DNA from: Prorocentrum cordatum | Lineage: Eukaryota; Sar; Dinophyceae; Prorocentrales; Prorocentraceae | Length of the DNA stretch: 64,000 nt | Reading direction: 5' to 3' | Assembly (NCBI GenBank): GCA_963575745.1 | Contig: CAUYUJ010021669.1 | Coordinates: forward strand, 1-64,000 | Part shown: one piece after another, positions 8,881 to 20,520 of the stretch | Position numbering within the stretch: the first letter of the stretch is position 1 | Layout: the number at the start of each line of letters is the position of its first letter | Notes under the pieces: model-generated | The model's database searches: none | Seen by the model: the letters and a program-made list of their open reading frames with translations, nothing else | Told to the model about the DNA's origin: nothing | Program-made: the position numbers and the translations under genes

Positions 8881-9690
8881 TTAAGACTGGGGACACTCCG
8901 TTCTCACCAGTGCCAGGGTTTTCATAGGAGGCGGGCAATACCCCCACTTTGTGGGGGGGCCGGTTCAAGCTCTACCAAGTTTCCAAACGACTCTTCGCCA
9001 CCACCCACACCCAGCTTCCCGCCCTATGACGTTCGGACACTTCACTTCGTGGCCTGCGGACGACCTTGGCTACTACACTGGCGCATGGTTACAATGACTT
9101 CTTGTGGTAACATCTTGTGGAAACTAGCTTAGTATACGACTTATACCCCTGTTCCAACAATGGGCACGTGTACCGTTTTCCGACGTTTTAACGTTTCTGT
9201 ACCACACAAGCCAAGACCCTTATTTTGACTGGTATCACGTGCGTGGCGCCAGCATACCACAGGACTTGTTTCCGTTGTTGTGAGACGATATATGCTCATT
9301 CTTGTTCTGTGGTTCTCGTTCCGGCCTCAATGTGCAATACTGGCTCACTCGTCGACGAAATACACGTGACTACCTCTCTCTGGTTGGAGGTCCTGATGGT
9401 TGTGGTTGTCCCGATAATTGTCGCGATGAGTGTCCCGATGATTGTCCCGATTGTTGTTCCAATGTGTCCCGCATGGTATTATTTGACAGGGATGATGGCC
9501 CTGGCAGGTGCGCAACCGTTGTCGCAGAAGTTCGAAAAAGTTGCTCGCAAAAGCCCGTTTGACAGAAATGTTTAAAAAGTGTTGGGTTTCCTACGAATCC
9601 GCAAGAGCGCGCGGGATGAGATTTTGACATTTTTTTGTTGAAAAACCATTGGTTTTTTGATGTTTTTATGTTAAAATCGCTCCGAACACT
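8881..9690 (+). other. Unique, lower-GC sequence; no gene recognised
   Basis: Sequence of ordinary complexity without repeats beyond a GATTGTCCCGATGATTGTCC cluster near 9,410-9,460. A 116-codon plus-strand frame at 9,225-9,575 (VVVPIIVAMSVPMIVPIVVP segment) is driven by that small repeat and has no recognisable domain. Could be intron. Confidence 0.4.
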
Positions 9691-9763
9691 AAGCTTTTGG
9701 AAGGATTTCGTCTTGCGCGCGCGAATGTCCACTTTACCTTATTTTTTGCAAGGGATTCTTGAA
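9691..9763 (+). repeat. Conserved 75-80 bp segment, copy 1
   Basis: TTTTGGAAGGATTTCGTCTT...GCGCGCGA...TTTGCAAGGGATTCTTGAA matches 39,855-39,938 with only a few changes, while the flanks differ. TTTTTTGCAAGGGA recurs once more at about 9,800. Confidence 0.55.
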
Positions 9764-9939
9764 ATTTGATTATATTAGAACAAGAAATGTCATTTTATAG
9801 TGTTTTTTGCAAGGGAAAACGGATTACAACAAAACAACCGGATCTGGATCACATCGTTTTACCTGAGGCTTCCTCACGAAAATGATGAAAATGTAGCTGC
9901 GGCCCAGGCGGCGCAGGGGGGGCGTACACCAGGGGGCCC

Positions 9940-10016
9940 AACAATAATTATTCTTTAGAATAAATAATGTTCAACAACAACAACAACAACAGCAACACCA
10001 ACAACAACTACAACTA

Positions 10017-10049
<33 letters not shown>

Positions 10050-10318
10050 ACATCATGTTAAGACTGTTCGCCCTTATCTGCTCGAGTGTCGAATTTCTCG
10101 AATTTCCCAAACCCTCGATACCCGCCCTCTTCGTCTTCGATCGAACCCCTTTTGGGGGGTATACGTTTCTTCCCTGCAGGCCGGGCCCCTGCAAGCGGCG
10201 GGGCGGCCGCGGACCGTCGGCCTGGCCAGCGGCAGCGCTGATCGGCGGGGCGGCCGCGGACCGTCGACCCGACCCCACCAGGGACGGACAGGGTACCGAC
10301 CACGACGACGACGACGAC

Positions 10319-10357
<39 letters not shown>

Positions 10358-11528
10358 TTCGACGACGACGGCGACGACGACGACGGCGACGACGAGCGAA
10401 AGCGAGAGCGAGGGAGAACGACACCAGGGCCACGAAGGACACGAAGTAGGCCACGAAGGGAGACAGCGGGGACACGAAGGGAATGCATATGGGGCCACGA
10501 AGAGCGCGAACGAGCGGGGGCCACTACTGGTAGATAATGCGGGGCCACAGGCAACGATGGGGCCACTGAAAGTAGCAACTGGGCCACGTAGGACAATGAG
10601 GGGGCCACAAACGGCGACAGCGGGGCCACGAAGGGCATGCACATGGGGCCACAACGGGCGCGAACGAGCGGGGGCCACGAAGGGCATACGTATGTTGGGC
10701 CGCGGAGGGCAAGGACGGGGCCACTGAGGGCAGCAACGGGGCCACGAAGGGGCAGCGAGGGGGCCACGAAGGGCGACAGCGGGGCCACGAAGGGCACGCA
10801 CATGGGGCCACAACGGGCGCGAACGAGCGGGGGCCACGAAGGGCATACGTATATGGGGCCACGAAGGGAAGCGAGGGGGCCACGAAGGGCTGCAACGGGG
10901 CCACGACGGGGAGCGAAGGGGCCTCGAAGGGCTGCAACGGGGCCACGAAGGACTGCAACGGGCCCACGAAACAAAGCGAGAGGGGCCACGAAGGGCTGCA
11001 ACGGGGCCACGAAACAAAGCGAGGGGGCCACGAAGGGCTGCAACGGAACCGCGAAACAGAGCGAGGGGGCCACGAAGGGCTGCAACGGGGCCGCGAAGGG
11101 CAGCGAGGTCCCGATTCCTAGGTAAACTGTGAAGGAGTCCTAAGCGTGAGCGCGACTCCTGGGTGCCTGGGTGTCGGGAGCGCGGCGCTTGAGTAGAAAT
11201 TCCAACGCAAGGGCGCTATTCGTCAGTAGGTTGCAAGCGAGTCTCCAGCGAGAGCGCGACTCCACAGCGCCGAGAGAGTGATTCCTGCATACATTGTAAG
11301 GAAGTCCCAAGCGAGAGCGCGACTCCTGAATACCATGCGGGGAAGTCTCGGGCGGGAGCGGGGGTCCCGGCTAAATTGAGGAAGTATCAGGCGGGAGCCG
11401 TTGTTGTTGTAACCCGGGGGCCAACGACACAGTTTGACCCTCAAGACTTTCCCTGATAATGAACAGGGTGCGAGCCTCGGGAAGGGCACTTCAATCGAAC
11501 AAAATAATGTGCACCGGACGGGGAAGGC
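9940..11528 (+). repeat. Composite 1.5-kb unit, copy A
   Basis: Order of parts: ACAACAATAATTATTCTT boundary; AAC tract (9,975-10,050); TTAAGACTG...CCCAAACCCTCGATACCCGC; a duplicated GCGGCCGCGGACCGTCG block; GAC tract (10,300-10,395); GGCCACGAAGGG 21-bp minisatellite (10,430-11,100); then five spaced sub-repeats of the type AGTCTCCAGCGAGAGCGCGACTCC-like (split here as AGTCTCCAGCGAG / AGCGCGACTCC); and a tail ending GTGCACCGGACGGGG. It repeats head to tail three more times. All six frames stay open over the 21-bp array, so open frames are not evidence of genes. Confidence 0.85.
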
Positions 11529-11821
11529 CAACAACAATTATTCTTCAGGAGTGAAAGTGCAGCAAAATAACAACCATGTTAAGACTGCTCGCACTGATCT
11601 GCTCGAGTGTCCAATAACACCGATTTCCCAAACCCTCGATACCCGCCCTCTTCGTCATCGATCGAACCCCTTTTGGGGGGTAGACCTTTCTTCCCTGCAG
11701 GCCGGGCCCCGGCAAGCGGCGGGGCGGCCGTGGACCGTCGGCCTGGCCAGCGGCAGCGCTGATCGGCGGGGCGGCCGCGGACCGTCGACCCGACCCCACC
11801 AGGGACGGACAGGGTACCGAC

Positions 11822-11876
<55 letters not shown>

Positions 11877-13044
11877 TTCGACGACGACGGCGACGACGAC
11901 GACGGCGACGACGAGCGAAAGCGAGAGCGAGGGAGAACGACACCAGGGCCACGAAGGACACGAAGTAGGCCACGAAGGGAGACAGCGGGGACACGAAGGG
12001 AATGCATATGGGGCCACGAAGAGCGCGAACGAGCGGGGGCCACTACTGGTAGATAATGCGGGGCCACAGGCAACGATGGGGCCACTGAAAGTAGCAACTG
12101 GGCCACGTAGGACAATGAGGGGGCCACAAACGGCGACAGCGGGGCCACGAAGGGCATCCACATGGGGCCACAACGGGCGCGAACGAGCGGGGGCCACGAA
12201 GGGCATACGTATGTTGGGCCGCGGAGGGCAAGGACGGGGCCACTGAGGGCAGCAACGGGGCCACGAAGGGGAACGAGGGGGCCACAAAGGGCGACAGCGG
12301 GGCCACGAAGGGCACGCATATGGGGCCACCACGGGCGCGAACGAGCGGGGGCCACGAAGGGCATACGTATATGGGGCCACGAAGGGAAGCGAGGGGGCCA
12401 CGAAGGGCTGCAACGGGGCCACGACGGGGAGCGAGGGGGCCTCGAAGGGCTGCAACGGGGCCACGAAGGACTGCAACGGGCCCACGAAACAAAGCGAGAG
12501 GGGCCACGAAGGGCTGCAACGGGGCCACGAAACAAAGCGAGGGGGCCACGAAGGGCTGCAACGGAACCGCGAAACAAAGCGAGGGGGCCACGAAGGGCTG
12601 CAACGGGGCCGCGAAGGGCAGCGAGGTCCCGATTCCTAGGTAAACTGCGAGGGTGTCCTAAGCGTGAGCGCGACTCCTGGGTGCCTGGGTGTCGGGAGCG
12701 CGGCGCTTGAGTAGAAATTCCAACGCAAGGGCGCTATTCGTCAGTAGGTTGCAAGCGAGTCTCCAGCGAGAGCGCGACTCCAGAGCGCCGAGAGAGTGAT
12801 TCCTGCATACATTGTAAGGAAGTCCCAAGCGAGAGCGCGACTCCTGAATACCATGCGGGGAAGTCTCGGGCGGGAGCGGGGGTCCCGGCTAAATTGAGGA
12901 AGTATCAGGCGGGAGCCGTTGTTGTTGTCACCCCGGGGCCAACGACACAGTTTGACCCTCAAGACTTTCCCTGATAATGAACAGGGTGCGAGCCTCGGGA
13001 AGGGCACTTCAATCGAACAAAATAATGTGCACCGGACGGGGGGG
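11529..13044 (+). repeat. Composite 1.5-kb unit, copy B
   Basis: Almost identical to copy A over the minisatellite and tail. It starts CAACAACAATTATTCTTCAG and lacks the long AAC tract of copy A. GAC tract at 11,820-11,880. Confidence 0.85.
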
Positions 13045-13374
13045 CCAACAACAATTATTCTTCAGGAGTGAAAGTGCAGCAACAATAACAACAACCATTT
13101 TAAGACTGCTCGCACTGATCTGCTCGAGTGTCCAATAACACCTATTTCCCAAACCCTCGATACCCGCCCTCTTCGTCATCGATCGAACCCCCTTTGGGGG
13201 GTATACCTTTCTTCCCTGCAGGCTGGCCCCGGCAAACGGCGGGGCGGCCGTGGACCGTCGGCCTGACCAGCGGCAGCGCTGATCGGCGGGGCGGCCGCGG
13301 ACCGTCGACCCGACCCCACCAGGGACGGACAGGGTACCGACAACGACGACGACGACGACGACGGCGACGACGTG

Positions 13375-13413
<39 letters not shown>

Positions 13414-15060
13414 CACGAGCGAAAGCGAGAGAGAAAGAGAACGACAGCAGAGCCACAAGGACAAGAAGGAGGCCACGAAGGGCAACAGCGGGGGGGACAC
13501 GAAGGAAATGCGTATGGGGCCACGAAGAGCGCGAACGAGCGGGGGCCACGAAGGGCAGATAATGCGGGGCCACAGTAGGCAACGACGGGGCCACAGAGGG
13601 TAGCAACTGGGTAGGACAGATGCATATGGGGCCACCACGGGCGCGAACGAGCGGGGGCCACGAAGGGCATACATATATGGGGCCACGAAGGGCAGCGAGG
13701 GGACCACGAAGGGATGCAACGGGGCCACGAAGGGCTGCAACGGGGCCGCGAATGGCTGCAACGGGGCCACGAAACAAAGCGAGGGGGCCACGAAGGGCTG
13801 CAACGGGGCCGCGAAACAAAGCGAGGGGGCCACGAAGGACTGCAACGGGGCCACGCAGGGCAGCGAGGAGGCCACGAGGGGCTGCAACGTGGCCACGAAA
13901 CAAATCGAGGTGGCCACGAAGGGCTGCAACGGGGCCACGAGACAAAACCAGGGGGCCACGAAGGGCTGCAACGGGCCACGAAGGGCAGCGAGATCCCAAG
14001 AGGGACGGACAGGGGACCGACCACGACGACGACGACGACGACGTCGACGTCGACGACGACGACGACGAGCGAAAGCGAGAGCAAAAGAGAACGACAGCAG
14101 TGCCACAAGGACACAAAGTAGGCCACGAAGCGCAACAGCGGGGACACGAAGGGAATGCGCATGGGGCCACGAAGAGCGCGAACGAGCGGGGGCCACGAAG
14201 GGCAGATAATGCGGGGCCACAGAAGGCAACGATGGGGCCACTGAGTGTAGCAACTGGGCCACGTAGGACAGATGCATATGGGGCCACCACGGGCGCGAAC
14301 GAGCGGGGGCCACGAAGGGCATACATATATGGGGCCACGAAGGGCAGCGAGGGGGCCACGAAGGGATGCAACGGGGCTACGAAGGGCAGCGAGGGGGAAA
14401 CGGAGGGCTGCAACGGGGCCACGAATGGCTGCAACGGGGCCATGAAGGGCAGCGAGGGGGCCACGAAGGGCTGCAACGGGGCCACGAAACAAAGCGAGGG
14501 GGCCACGAAGGACTGCAACGGGGCCACGAAGGGCAGCGAGGAGGCCACGAGGGGCTGCAACGGGGCCATGAAGGGCAGCGAGGGGGCCACGAAGGGCTGC
14601 AACGGGGCCACGAAACAAAACCAGGGGCCACGAAGGGCTGCAACGGGGCCACGGCAGCGAGATCCGGATTCCTATGTAATCTGTGAGGGAGTCCTAAGCG
14701 TGAGCGCACCTCCTGGGTGCCTGGGTGTCGGGAGCGCGGCGCTTGAGTAAATTGCAAGAAATTCCAACGCAAGGGCGCTATCCTTCAGTGCGATAGCGCG
14801 ACTCCAGAGCGCCGGGAGAATAAATTCTCAGGAAGTCCCAAGCGAGAGCGCGATTCCTGAATAAAACACGAGGAAGTCTCAGGCGGGAGCGGGGGTCCTG
14901 GCTAAATTGTGAGGACAAATCAAGCGGGAGCCGTTGTTGTTGTAACCCGGGGGCTAACAACACAGTTTGACCCTCAAGACTTTCCTTGATAAAGAACAGG
15001 GTGCGAGCCCCGGGAAGGGCACCTCAATCGAAAAAATAATGTGCACCGGACGGGGGGGAT
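13045..15060 (+). repeat. Composite 1.5-kb unit, copy C (enlarged)
   Basis: Same order of parts, but the region from the GAGGGACGGACAGGGGACCG/GAC tract onward occurs twice (GAC tracts near 13,340-13,410 and 14,020-14,070). The copy is therefore about 2 kb and looks like an unequal crossover product. Confidence 0.8.
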
Positions 15061-16407
15061 CAACAACAATTATTCTTCAGGAGTGAAAGTTCAATAATCA
15101 TTTTAAGACTGTTCGCCCTTATCTGCTCGAGTGTCCAATAACGCCTATTTCCCAAACCCTCGATACCCGCCCTCTTCGTCTTCGATCGAACCCCTTCTGG
15201 GGGGTATACCTTTCTTCCCTGCAGGCTGGGCCCCGGCAAGCGGCGGGGCGGCCGCGGACCGTCGGCCTGGCCAGCGGCAGTGCTGATCGGCGGGGCGGCC
15301 GCGGACCGTCGACCCGACCCCAAGAGGGACGGACAGGGGACCGACCACGACGACGACGACGACGACGACGACGACGTCGACGACGACGACGACGAGCGAA
15401 AGCGAGAGCAAAAGAGAACGACAGCAGGGCCACAAGGACACGAAGTAGGCCACGAAGGGCAACAGCGGGGACACGAAGGGAATGCGCATGGGGCCACGAA
15501 GAGCGCGAACGAGCGGGGGCCACGAAGGGCAGATAATGCGGGGCCACAGAAGGCAACGATGGGGCCACTGAGGGTAGCAACTGGGCCACGTAGGACAGAT
15601 GCATATGGGGCCACCACGGGCGCGAACGAGCGGGGGCCACGAAGGGCATACATATATGGGGCCACGAAGGGCAGCGAGGGGGCCACGAAGGGATGCAACG
15701 GGGCTACGAAGGGCAGCGAGGGGGAAACGGAGGGCTGCAACGGGGCCACGAATGGCTGCAACGGGGCCATGAAGGGCAGCGAGGGGGCCACGAAGGGCTG
15801 CAACGGGGCCACGAAACAAAGCGAGGGGGCCACGAAGGACTGCAACGGGGCCACGAAGGGCAGCGAGGAGGCCACGAGGGGCTGCAACGGGGCCATGAAG
15901 GGCAGCGAGGGGGCCACGAAGGGCTGCAACGGGGCCACGAAACAAAACCAGGGGCCACGAAGGGCTGCAACGGGGCCACGGCAGCGAGATCCGGATTCCT
16001 ATGTAATCTGTGAGGGAGTCCTAAGCGTGAGCGCGACTCCTGCGTGCCTGGGTGTCGGGAGCGCGGCGCTTGAGTAAATTGCAGGAAATTCCAACGCAAG
16101 GGCGCTATCCTTCAGTAAATTGCAAGCAAGTCTCCAGCGATAGCGCGACTCCAGAGCGCCAGGAAAATAAATTCTCAGGAAGTCCCAAGCGAGAGCGCGA
16201 TCCCAGAAGAAAACGCGAGGAAGTCTCGGGCGGGAGCGGGGGTCCTGGCTAAACTGTGAGGAAGTATCCGGCGGGAACCGTTGTTGTTGTAAACGGGGGC
16301 CAACGACACAGTTTCACCCTCAAGACTTTCCGTGATAAAGAACAGGGTGCGAGCCCCGGGAAGGGCACTTCAATCGAAAAAACAATGTGCACCGGACGGG
16401 GGGAATC
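15061..16407 (+). repeat. Composite 1.5-kb unit, copy D
   Basis: Last member of the tandem. Very close to the second half of copy C. It ends GTGCACCGGACGGGGGG next to an AAC tract. Confidence 0.85.
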
Positions 16408-16438
16408 AACAACAATTATGATTTAGAAGTGAGAGATC

Positions 16439-16675
16439 AACAACAACAACAACAACACCAACAACAACAACAACAACAAACAACAAACAACAAACAACAA
16501 ACAACAAACAACAAACAACAACAAACAACAAACAACAAAACACCAAACAACAAACAATAATCACAAGCACAACAACAACAGCAACAACAGCAACAACAAC
16601 AACAACACCACCAACAACAGCAACAGCAAAAGAAACAGCAACAACAACAACAACAACAACAGCAACGCAACAAGC
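16439..16675 (+). repeat. AAC microsatellite
   Basis: AAC/AACAAAC run. It is followed by CGCAACAAGCAGAATCCTCA and a roughly 80-bp tail (AGCCGCGCACCCAGGGACAA...GAATGACCGTTCG) that is also found after the AAC tract at 26,569-26,648. Confidence 0.9.
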
Positions 16676-16748
16676 AGAATCCTCACCACGGATCCCCACT
16701 TTAGCCGCGCACCCAGGGACAACGAATGACCGTTCGGCCCCCTAACTC

Positions 16749-17120
16749 TGATCTTCGCCAGGGCCGAATGACAATTTTATCTGGTAGTGTGGTGGAACTG
16801 GGGCCAGTGGGCGCGATCATGTTCCTGTTCGTTCGACTGAAGTTGAGTCGGCGTAAGAGGCCCGCAAGAGGTCGCCGAGAAGGCCCAAAAGGTCTCCAGC
16901 ACAGGCCAAGAGGCTTCCAAAACGGCTCAAGGGCCCCACGAACTCTCTAAGACGGGCCCCAGTGCGAGGACACGAATCGACCTTTCGAGCTCACCGCCCC
17001 AAGACGTCCCCAAAAGGCTCAGAGATGGCTCCCAAAGGGTCCAAGAGACCCCCAAGACGACGCTGGAAGTTCGACGTTCCCAAAGAGAGAAGCATCCAAG
17101 GCCTCTTGGGTGCCGTTTGG
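16749..17120 (+). repeat. Dispersed 370-bp repeat, copy 1
   Basis: CTTCGCCAGGGCCGAATGAC...ATCTGGTAGTGTGGTG...CCAGTGGGCGCG, then GAGGACACGAATCGAC...CAAGACGTCCCCAAA...GCTGGAAGTTCGACG...AGAGAGAAGCATCCAAGGCC. It aligns with 31,001-31,265 in the same order. No coding evidence. Confidence 0.7.
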
Positions 17121-17523
17121 GGGCCGCTTTTCGTCCTCCTGGGGGTCTCTCGGGGCCCTCTTGGGCCGTCTTGAGTGCCTCTTGGGCTGTCTTGGGGCAG
17201 TCTTGGGGCGCCCCTGGGGCTGTCTTGGGTGCCTCTTTCCGAAGGGAGTGGGGCGACTTTTGCCCATCGGGGCTCTCCTGGAGGTCCTCCTGGGCCGTCT
17301 CGGGAGCCTCCTGGCCCGCCTTGGGGGCCTCTGGGGCCATCCTGGGGCTCGCTTGGAATCCTCTTTGGGCGTCCGGGCGCCCTCTCCAAGCGTCTCCGAG
17401 CCGTCATGGGGGCCGCCCTGGGGCAGCCGGGGACCCCCACTCGGAGCCGCCTCGGAGCGACCAATGGGGGCCCGCAGGGCGCCCCAAAGAGGGCCCGAGG
17501 GGCCTTCCGGGGCAGTGGACGCT
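17121..17523 (+). repeat. G-rich CTTGGG-family block
   Basis: Degenerate GGGCCGTCTTGGG repeats as at 1-468, without an A-rich core. No gene seen. Confidence 0.7.
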
Positions 17524-17524
17524 C

Positions 17525-17562
17525 TCGCACGCAGATATCGCTGCATTGTGAAAGAGACTCCA
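17525..17562 (-). pseudogene. Degenerate PPR fragment
   Basis: The minus strand reads ATGCAGCGATATCTGCGTGC then GAGAGCG, an evident relative of the intact GCTGGGATCAGCGCGTGCGA-GAAGGGC of PPR repeats, but out of frame. It abuts a 174-bp TIR element, the same arrangement as the intact PPR exon at 45.4 kb. Confidence 0.4.
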
Positions 17563-17564
17563 CG

Positions 17565-17738
17565 GTGTACACCCTGCGAAATGCTTAAGAAATCATGGGT
17601 TAAGAAATTCACAGTCTCAGATCTTGAATAAAACCCAAAACTTCTATCAACACATCTTGGGATTTACATTGAAAAATTAAGAATAATCGAGACTTTGGAC
17701 GAAAACTTAGGTTTTCTTAAACATCGCCTAAGGTGTAC
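17565..17738 (-). mobile_element. 174-bp TIR element (introner-like), copy 1
   Basis: Ends are inverted repeats: GTGTACACCCTGCGAAATGC-TTAAGAAA on the left and, on the opposite strand, GTACACCTTAGGCGATG-TTTAAGAAAA on the right. The interior is AT-rich (TCAGATCTTGAATAAAACCC ... ATTAAGAATAATCGAGAC). Copy 2 at 45,217-45,390 has the same length. Both lie beside PPR-like sequence, and the ends carry CTGCAG/GCAGGG acceptor-like words, so a spliced introner is plausible. Confidence 0.75.
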
Positions 17739-17740
17739 GG

Positions 17741-17960
17741 AACCTGGGACTCGCACGTCGTGGGTGAGCAGCTCGTCAAAGTTGAACAGCTCGGGCGCAT
17801 CCCTGGGGCCCGTGTCGGGGGCATGCTGGGCCCTCCTGCGAGCTCGCCTGGGGCGTCTTGCCGAAGGCCTCTTGCGGTGTTTGGGGCGCCTCTGGGGCCG
17901 TTCCCGAAGCTGTCCCCTGGAGCCTCTTCTCGGGGACGACCTGGGAAACGTCAGCATTGT
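17741..17960 (-). CDS. Possible exon ending ELFNFDELLTHDVRVPG (weak)
   Basis: Directly upstream (minus strand) of the 174-bp element is an open frame ending DAPELFNFDELLTHDVRVPG. The last 20 residues have a natural-looking composition; the rest is Arg/Pro-rich and may be intron. If the element is an intron, this would be the preceding exon. No family recognised. Confidence 0.2.
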
Positions 17961-18177
17961 GCGTGCGTGCTGTGCTGTTGCTGTCGAAAGGCCCCCCTTG
18001 CATCCTTGAGGTTAGCTGCATGGTTTGCTGCAGGCTCTGGGAGCCGGGGCTGGAGGCTGTCTCCGAACATCCTGGAAGGTCTGCGCCATCTCGGACTGGT
18101 CCACGGAGGGATCTCGTGTTGTTGGGGTCCGAAGGAAGCTCGTGGACCTCTCCGAAACAGGAGGCTGGCCAGGAGCG

Positions 18178-19235
18178 CTTTTGAAACTGCCACGGGGCGC
18201 ATTGGAAGTTGCCAAAGAGCACCTTCGAAGCTACCAAGGAGCGCCTCAAACGCTGCCAAAGAGCGCCTTCGAAACTGCTAAGAAACGCCTGAACCGCTGC
18301 CACGGGACGTGTTTGAAACTGCCAAGGAGCGTCGTCGAAGCTGCCAAGGAACGCCTTAGAAATTACCAAAGAGCGTTTTCGAAACTGCCGTAAGCGCCTG
18401 AGAGAAACTGCAAATGAGCGCCGTAGAAACTGCCACGGGGCGCCGTAGAACCTGCCAGGGGGCGCCTCAAAAGCTGCCATGGAACGTCAGCTGCCAAAGA
18501 GCGCCTGAGAAGCTGCCAAGGAACGCCTTAGAAGTTGTTAAGGAGTGCCTCGTGAGCTGCCACGGAGCGCCTTCGAACATGCCAAGGAGCGCCTTGGAAG
18601 CTGCCAGAGAGCGTTGCAGAAGCTGCAAAGGAGCGCCGTAGAAGCTGCCAAAGAACGTCTGAGAATCTACTTAAGAGAACATCAGAAGCTGCCAAGGAGC
18701 GCCTTCGATGCTGCCAAAGAGCCCCTGGAAGCTGCCAGGGGCCGCCCGAAAGGTTGTCAAGCTGCCAGGGAGCCCTTGAGAAGCTGACGAGGACCGCGTC
18801 GGACGCTGCAAGGGAGCACCTTAGAAACTGTCAGCGAGCGCACTGGAAGCTACCACGGGGCGTCCTGGAAACTGCTAAGGGGCGCCTCGGGAGCGTCTTG
18901 GAAACTGCCAAGGAGCGCGATAGAAGGAGCGTATGAGAAGCTGCCGGGTCTGCCGAGGAGCGCCGTAGAAGCTGCCGAGAAGCGCCTTAGAAGCTGCCAC
19001 GGAGCGCCTGAGCCAACATGCGCGCCAGAAGCTGCCGAAGAGCGCCTTAAGACGCTGCAAGGGAGCACCTTCAAAGTTGCCAAAGAACGCCTGTGAAGCT
19101 GCCAGAAGCTGCCAAGGGAAGCTGCCGAGGAACGCCTTCGAAGCTGCCACGGAACGGATTCGAAGCATTCGAAAGCTGCCAACGAGCGCCTTGGGAACTG
19201 CCAGCGATCGCCTGAGGAGCTGCCAAGTGCCGAGG
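18178..19235 (+). repeat. 22-bp minisatellite (GCTGCCAAGGAGCGCCTTNGAA)
   Basis: Roughly 48 imperfect copies of a 22-base monomer. The period is not a multiple of three, so translations cycle through the three phases (AFETAKKRL, NCQRAHWKLP and the like), which explains the long frames. Non-coding. Confidence 0.9.
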
Positions 19236-19363
19236 CGTTTCCTGAAAAAAGGTTTCGACGTTTCTACAATTTCTGCGATTTCAAAACATACAACCTGGGA
19301 GTGGGCCAGCTCACCATGGAATGGGCCAGCTTACCGGGGAATGCATGTTGCTCCTTGCCCTCC

Positions 19364-20430
19364 CGTGTTGGGTTCTCGTTTTGACCAGAGCACTGCGGTC
19401 GCGCCTTCTTTTTCCTTTCTCCTCCTCCTCCTCCTCTTCCTCCTCCTCCTCCACCTCTTTCCTCCTCCTGCCTGCCTCCTGCGCTGTTCCCTGAGCGACT
19501 TCGAACTGCGCAACCGTCGCCACTTTCGTATGCTACTGCGAGGCACCGCAAAATAGCGGAGTACCCGAGACCTCGCAGCTCCCTGGGTGGCTGCGAACTG
19601 CGCAGATGTCGTCACATTAGCTGGCTCCTGGAACGCACGGCGGAATAGCGATGTACCGGAAAACCCGCAGCTCTCTGGGTGGCTGCGAACTTCGCACCTG
19701 TCGCCACTGTCGTAAACTCAAGGGAGGCACGGCGGAGTAGCGGAGTACCCAGGACCTCGCACCTCGCTGTGTGGCTGCGAACTGCACGCCTGTCGCCACT
19801 TTCGTGTGCTACTGGGGGGCACGGCGGAATAGGGGAACATTCGAAAGCTCGCAGCTCCCTGGGTGGCTGCAAACTGCGCAACTGTCGCCACTTTCGCGGG
19901 AACGCGACGGAATAGCAGAGTACCCGAGACCTCGCAGCTCCCCGGGTGGCTGCGAACTGCGCACCTGTTGCCACTTTCATGGGCTCCTGGGAAGTACAAC
20001 GGAGCAGAGGAGCACCCGGGACCTCGCAGCTTGAGCACTTGTGGCCACTATCGTGGGCTCTTGGGAGGCACGGCGGAATTGCGAGTAGCCGAAACCTCGC
20101 AGCTCTCTGGGCGGCTGCGAACTGAGCAATCATCGCCACTTTCGTGAGTACTAGGGGGCACGGAGGAGTAGCGGAGTACCCGAAACCTTACAGTTCCCTG
20201 GGTGGCTGCGAACTCCGCAGCTGTCGCCACTTTCGTCGGTTTCTGGGAGGCATGGCGGAATAGAGGGGGTACCCGAGACGTCGCAGCTCCCTGGATGGCT
20301 GCGAACTGCACACCTGTCGCCACTTTCGCGGGATCCTGGGAGGCACGACGGAGTAGCGGAGCACCCGAACTCTGGAGGCTCCCTGGGTGGCTACGAACTG
20401 CGCACCTGTCGCCACTTTCGCGGGCTACGC
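19364..20430 (+). repeat. TCC tract plus 90-91-bp tandem repeat, opening like the 90-bp satellite element
   Basis: Begins GTGTTGGGTTCTCGTTTTGA, the same end sequence as the 90-bp satellite elements at 5.0, 37.5 and 38.6 kb. A TCC tract (19,418-19,478) follows, then about ten repeats of an unrelated unit of about 90 bases (CTGCGAACTGCGCACCTGTC...CGGAGTACCCGAGACCTCGC). It looks like the same element architecture with a different satellite. Confidence 0.7.
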
Positions 20431-20520
20431 CGGGCGCCGTCAGAACGAAGCGTCGATGCAACGGCCTAAATTAGCGCACAGAGGAATGCTTCGTCCGCGC
20501 ACGCAGCGCCCAGAATTGCT
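20431..20520 (+). other. Unassigned 90 bp between repeats
   Basis: Non-repetitive sequence with no recognisable feature. Confidence 0.4.

Noticed and set aside
9955-16077. Many long frames (DDDD, GATKGCNGATKG, VAPLQPFVAPS) in the composite units
   Set aside because: GAC triplets and a 21-bp period keep all six frames open; no domain and no codon-type bias in substitutions.
18178-20430. Possible CRISPR-like arrays (regular repeats)
   Set aside because: Repeats are contiguous without unique spacers, and the genome is eukaryotic; these are minisatellites.
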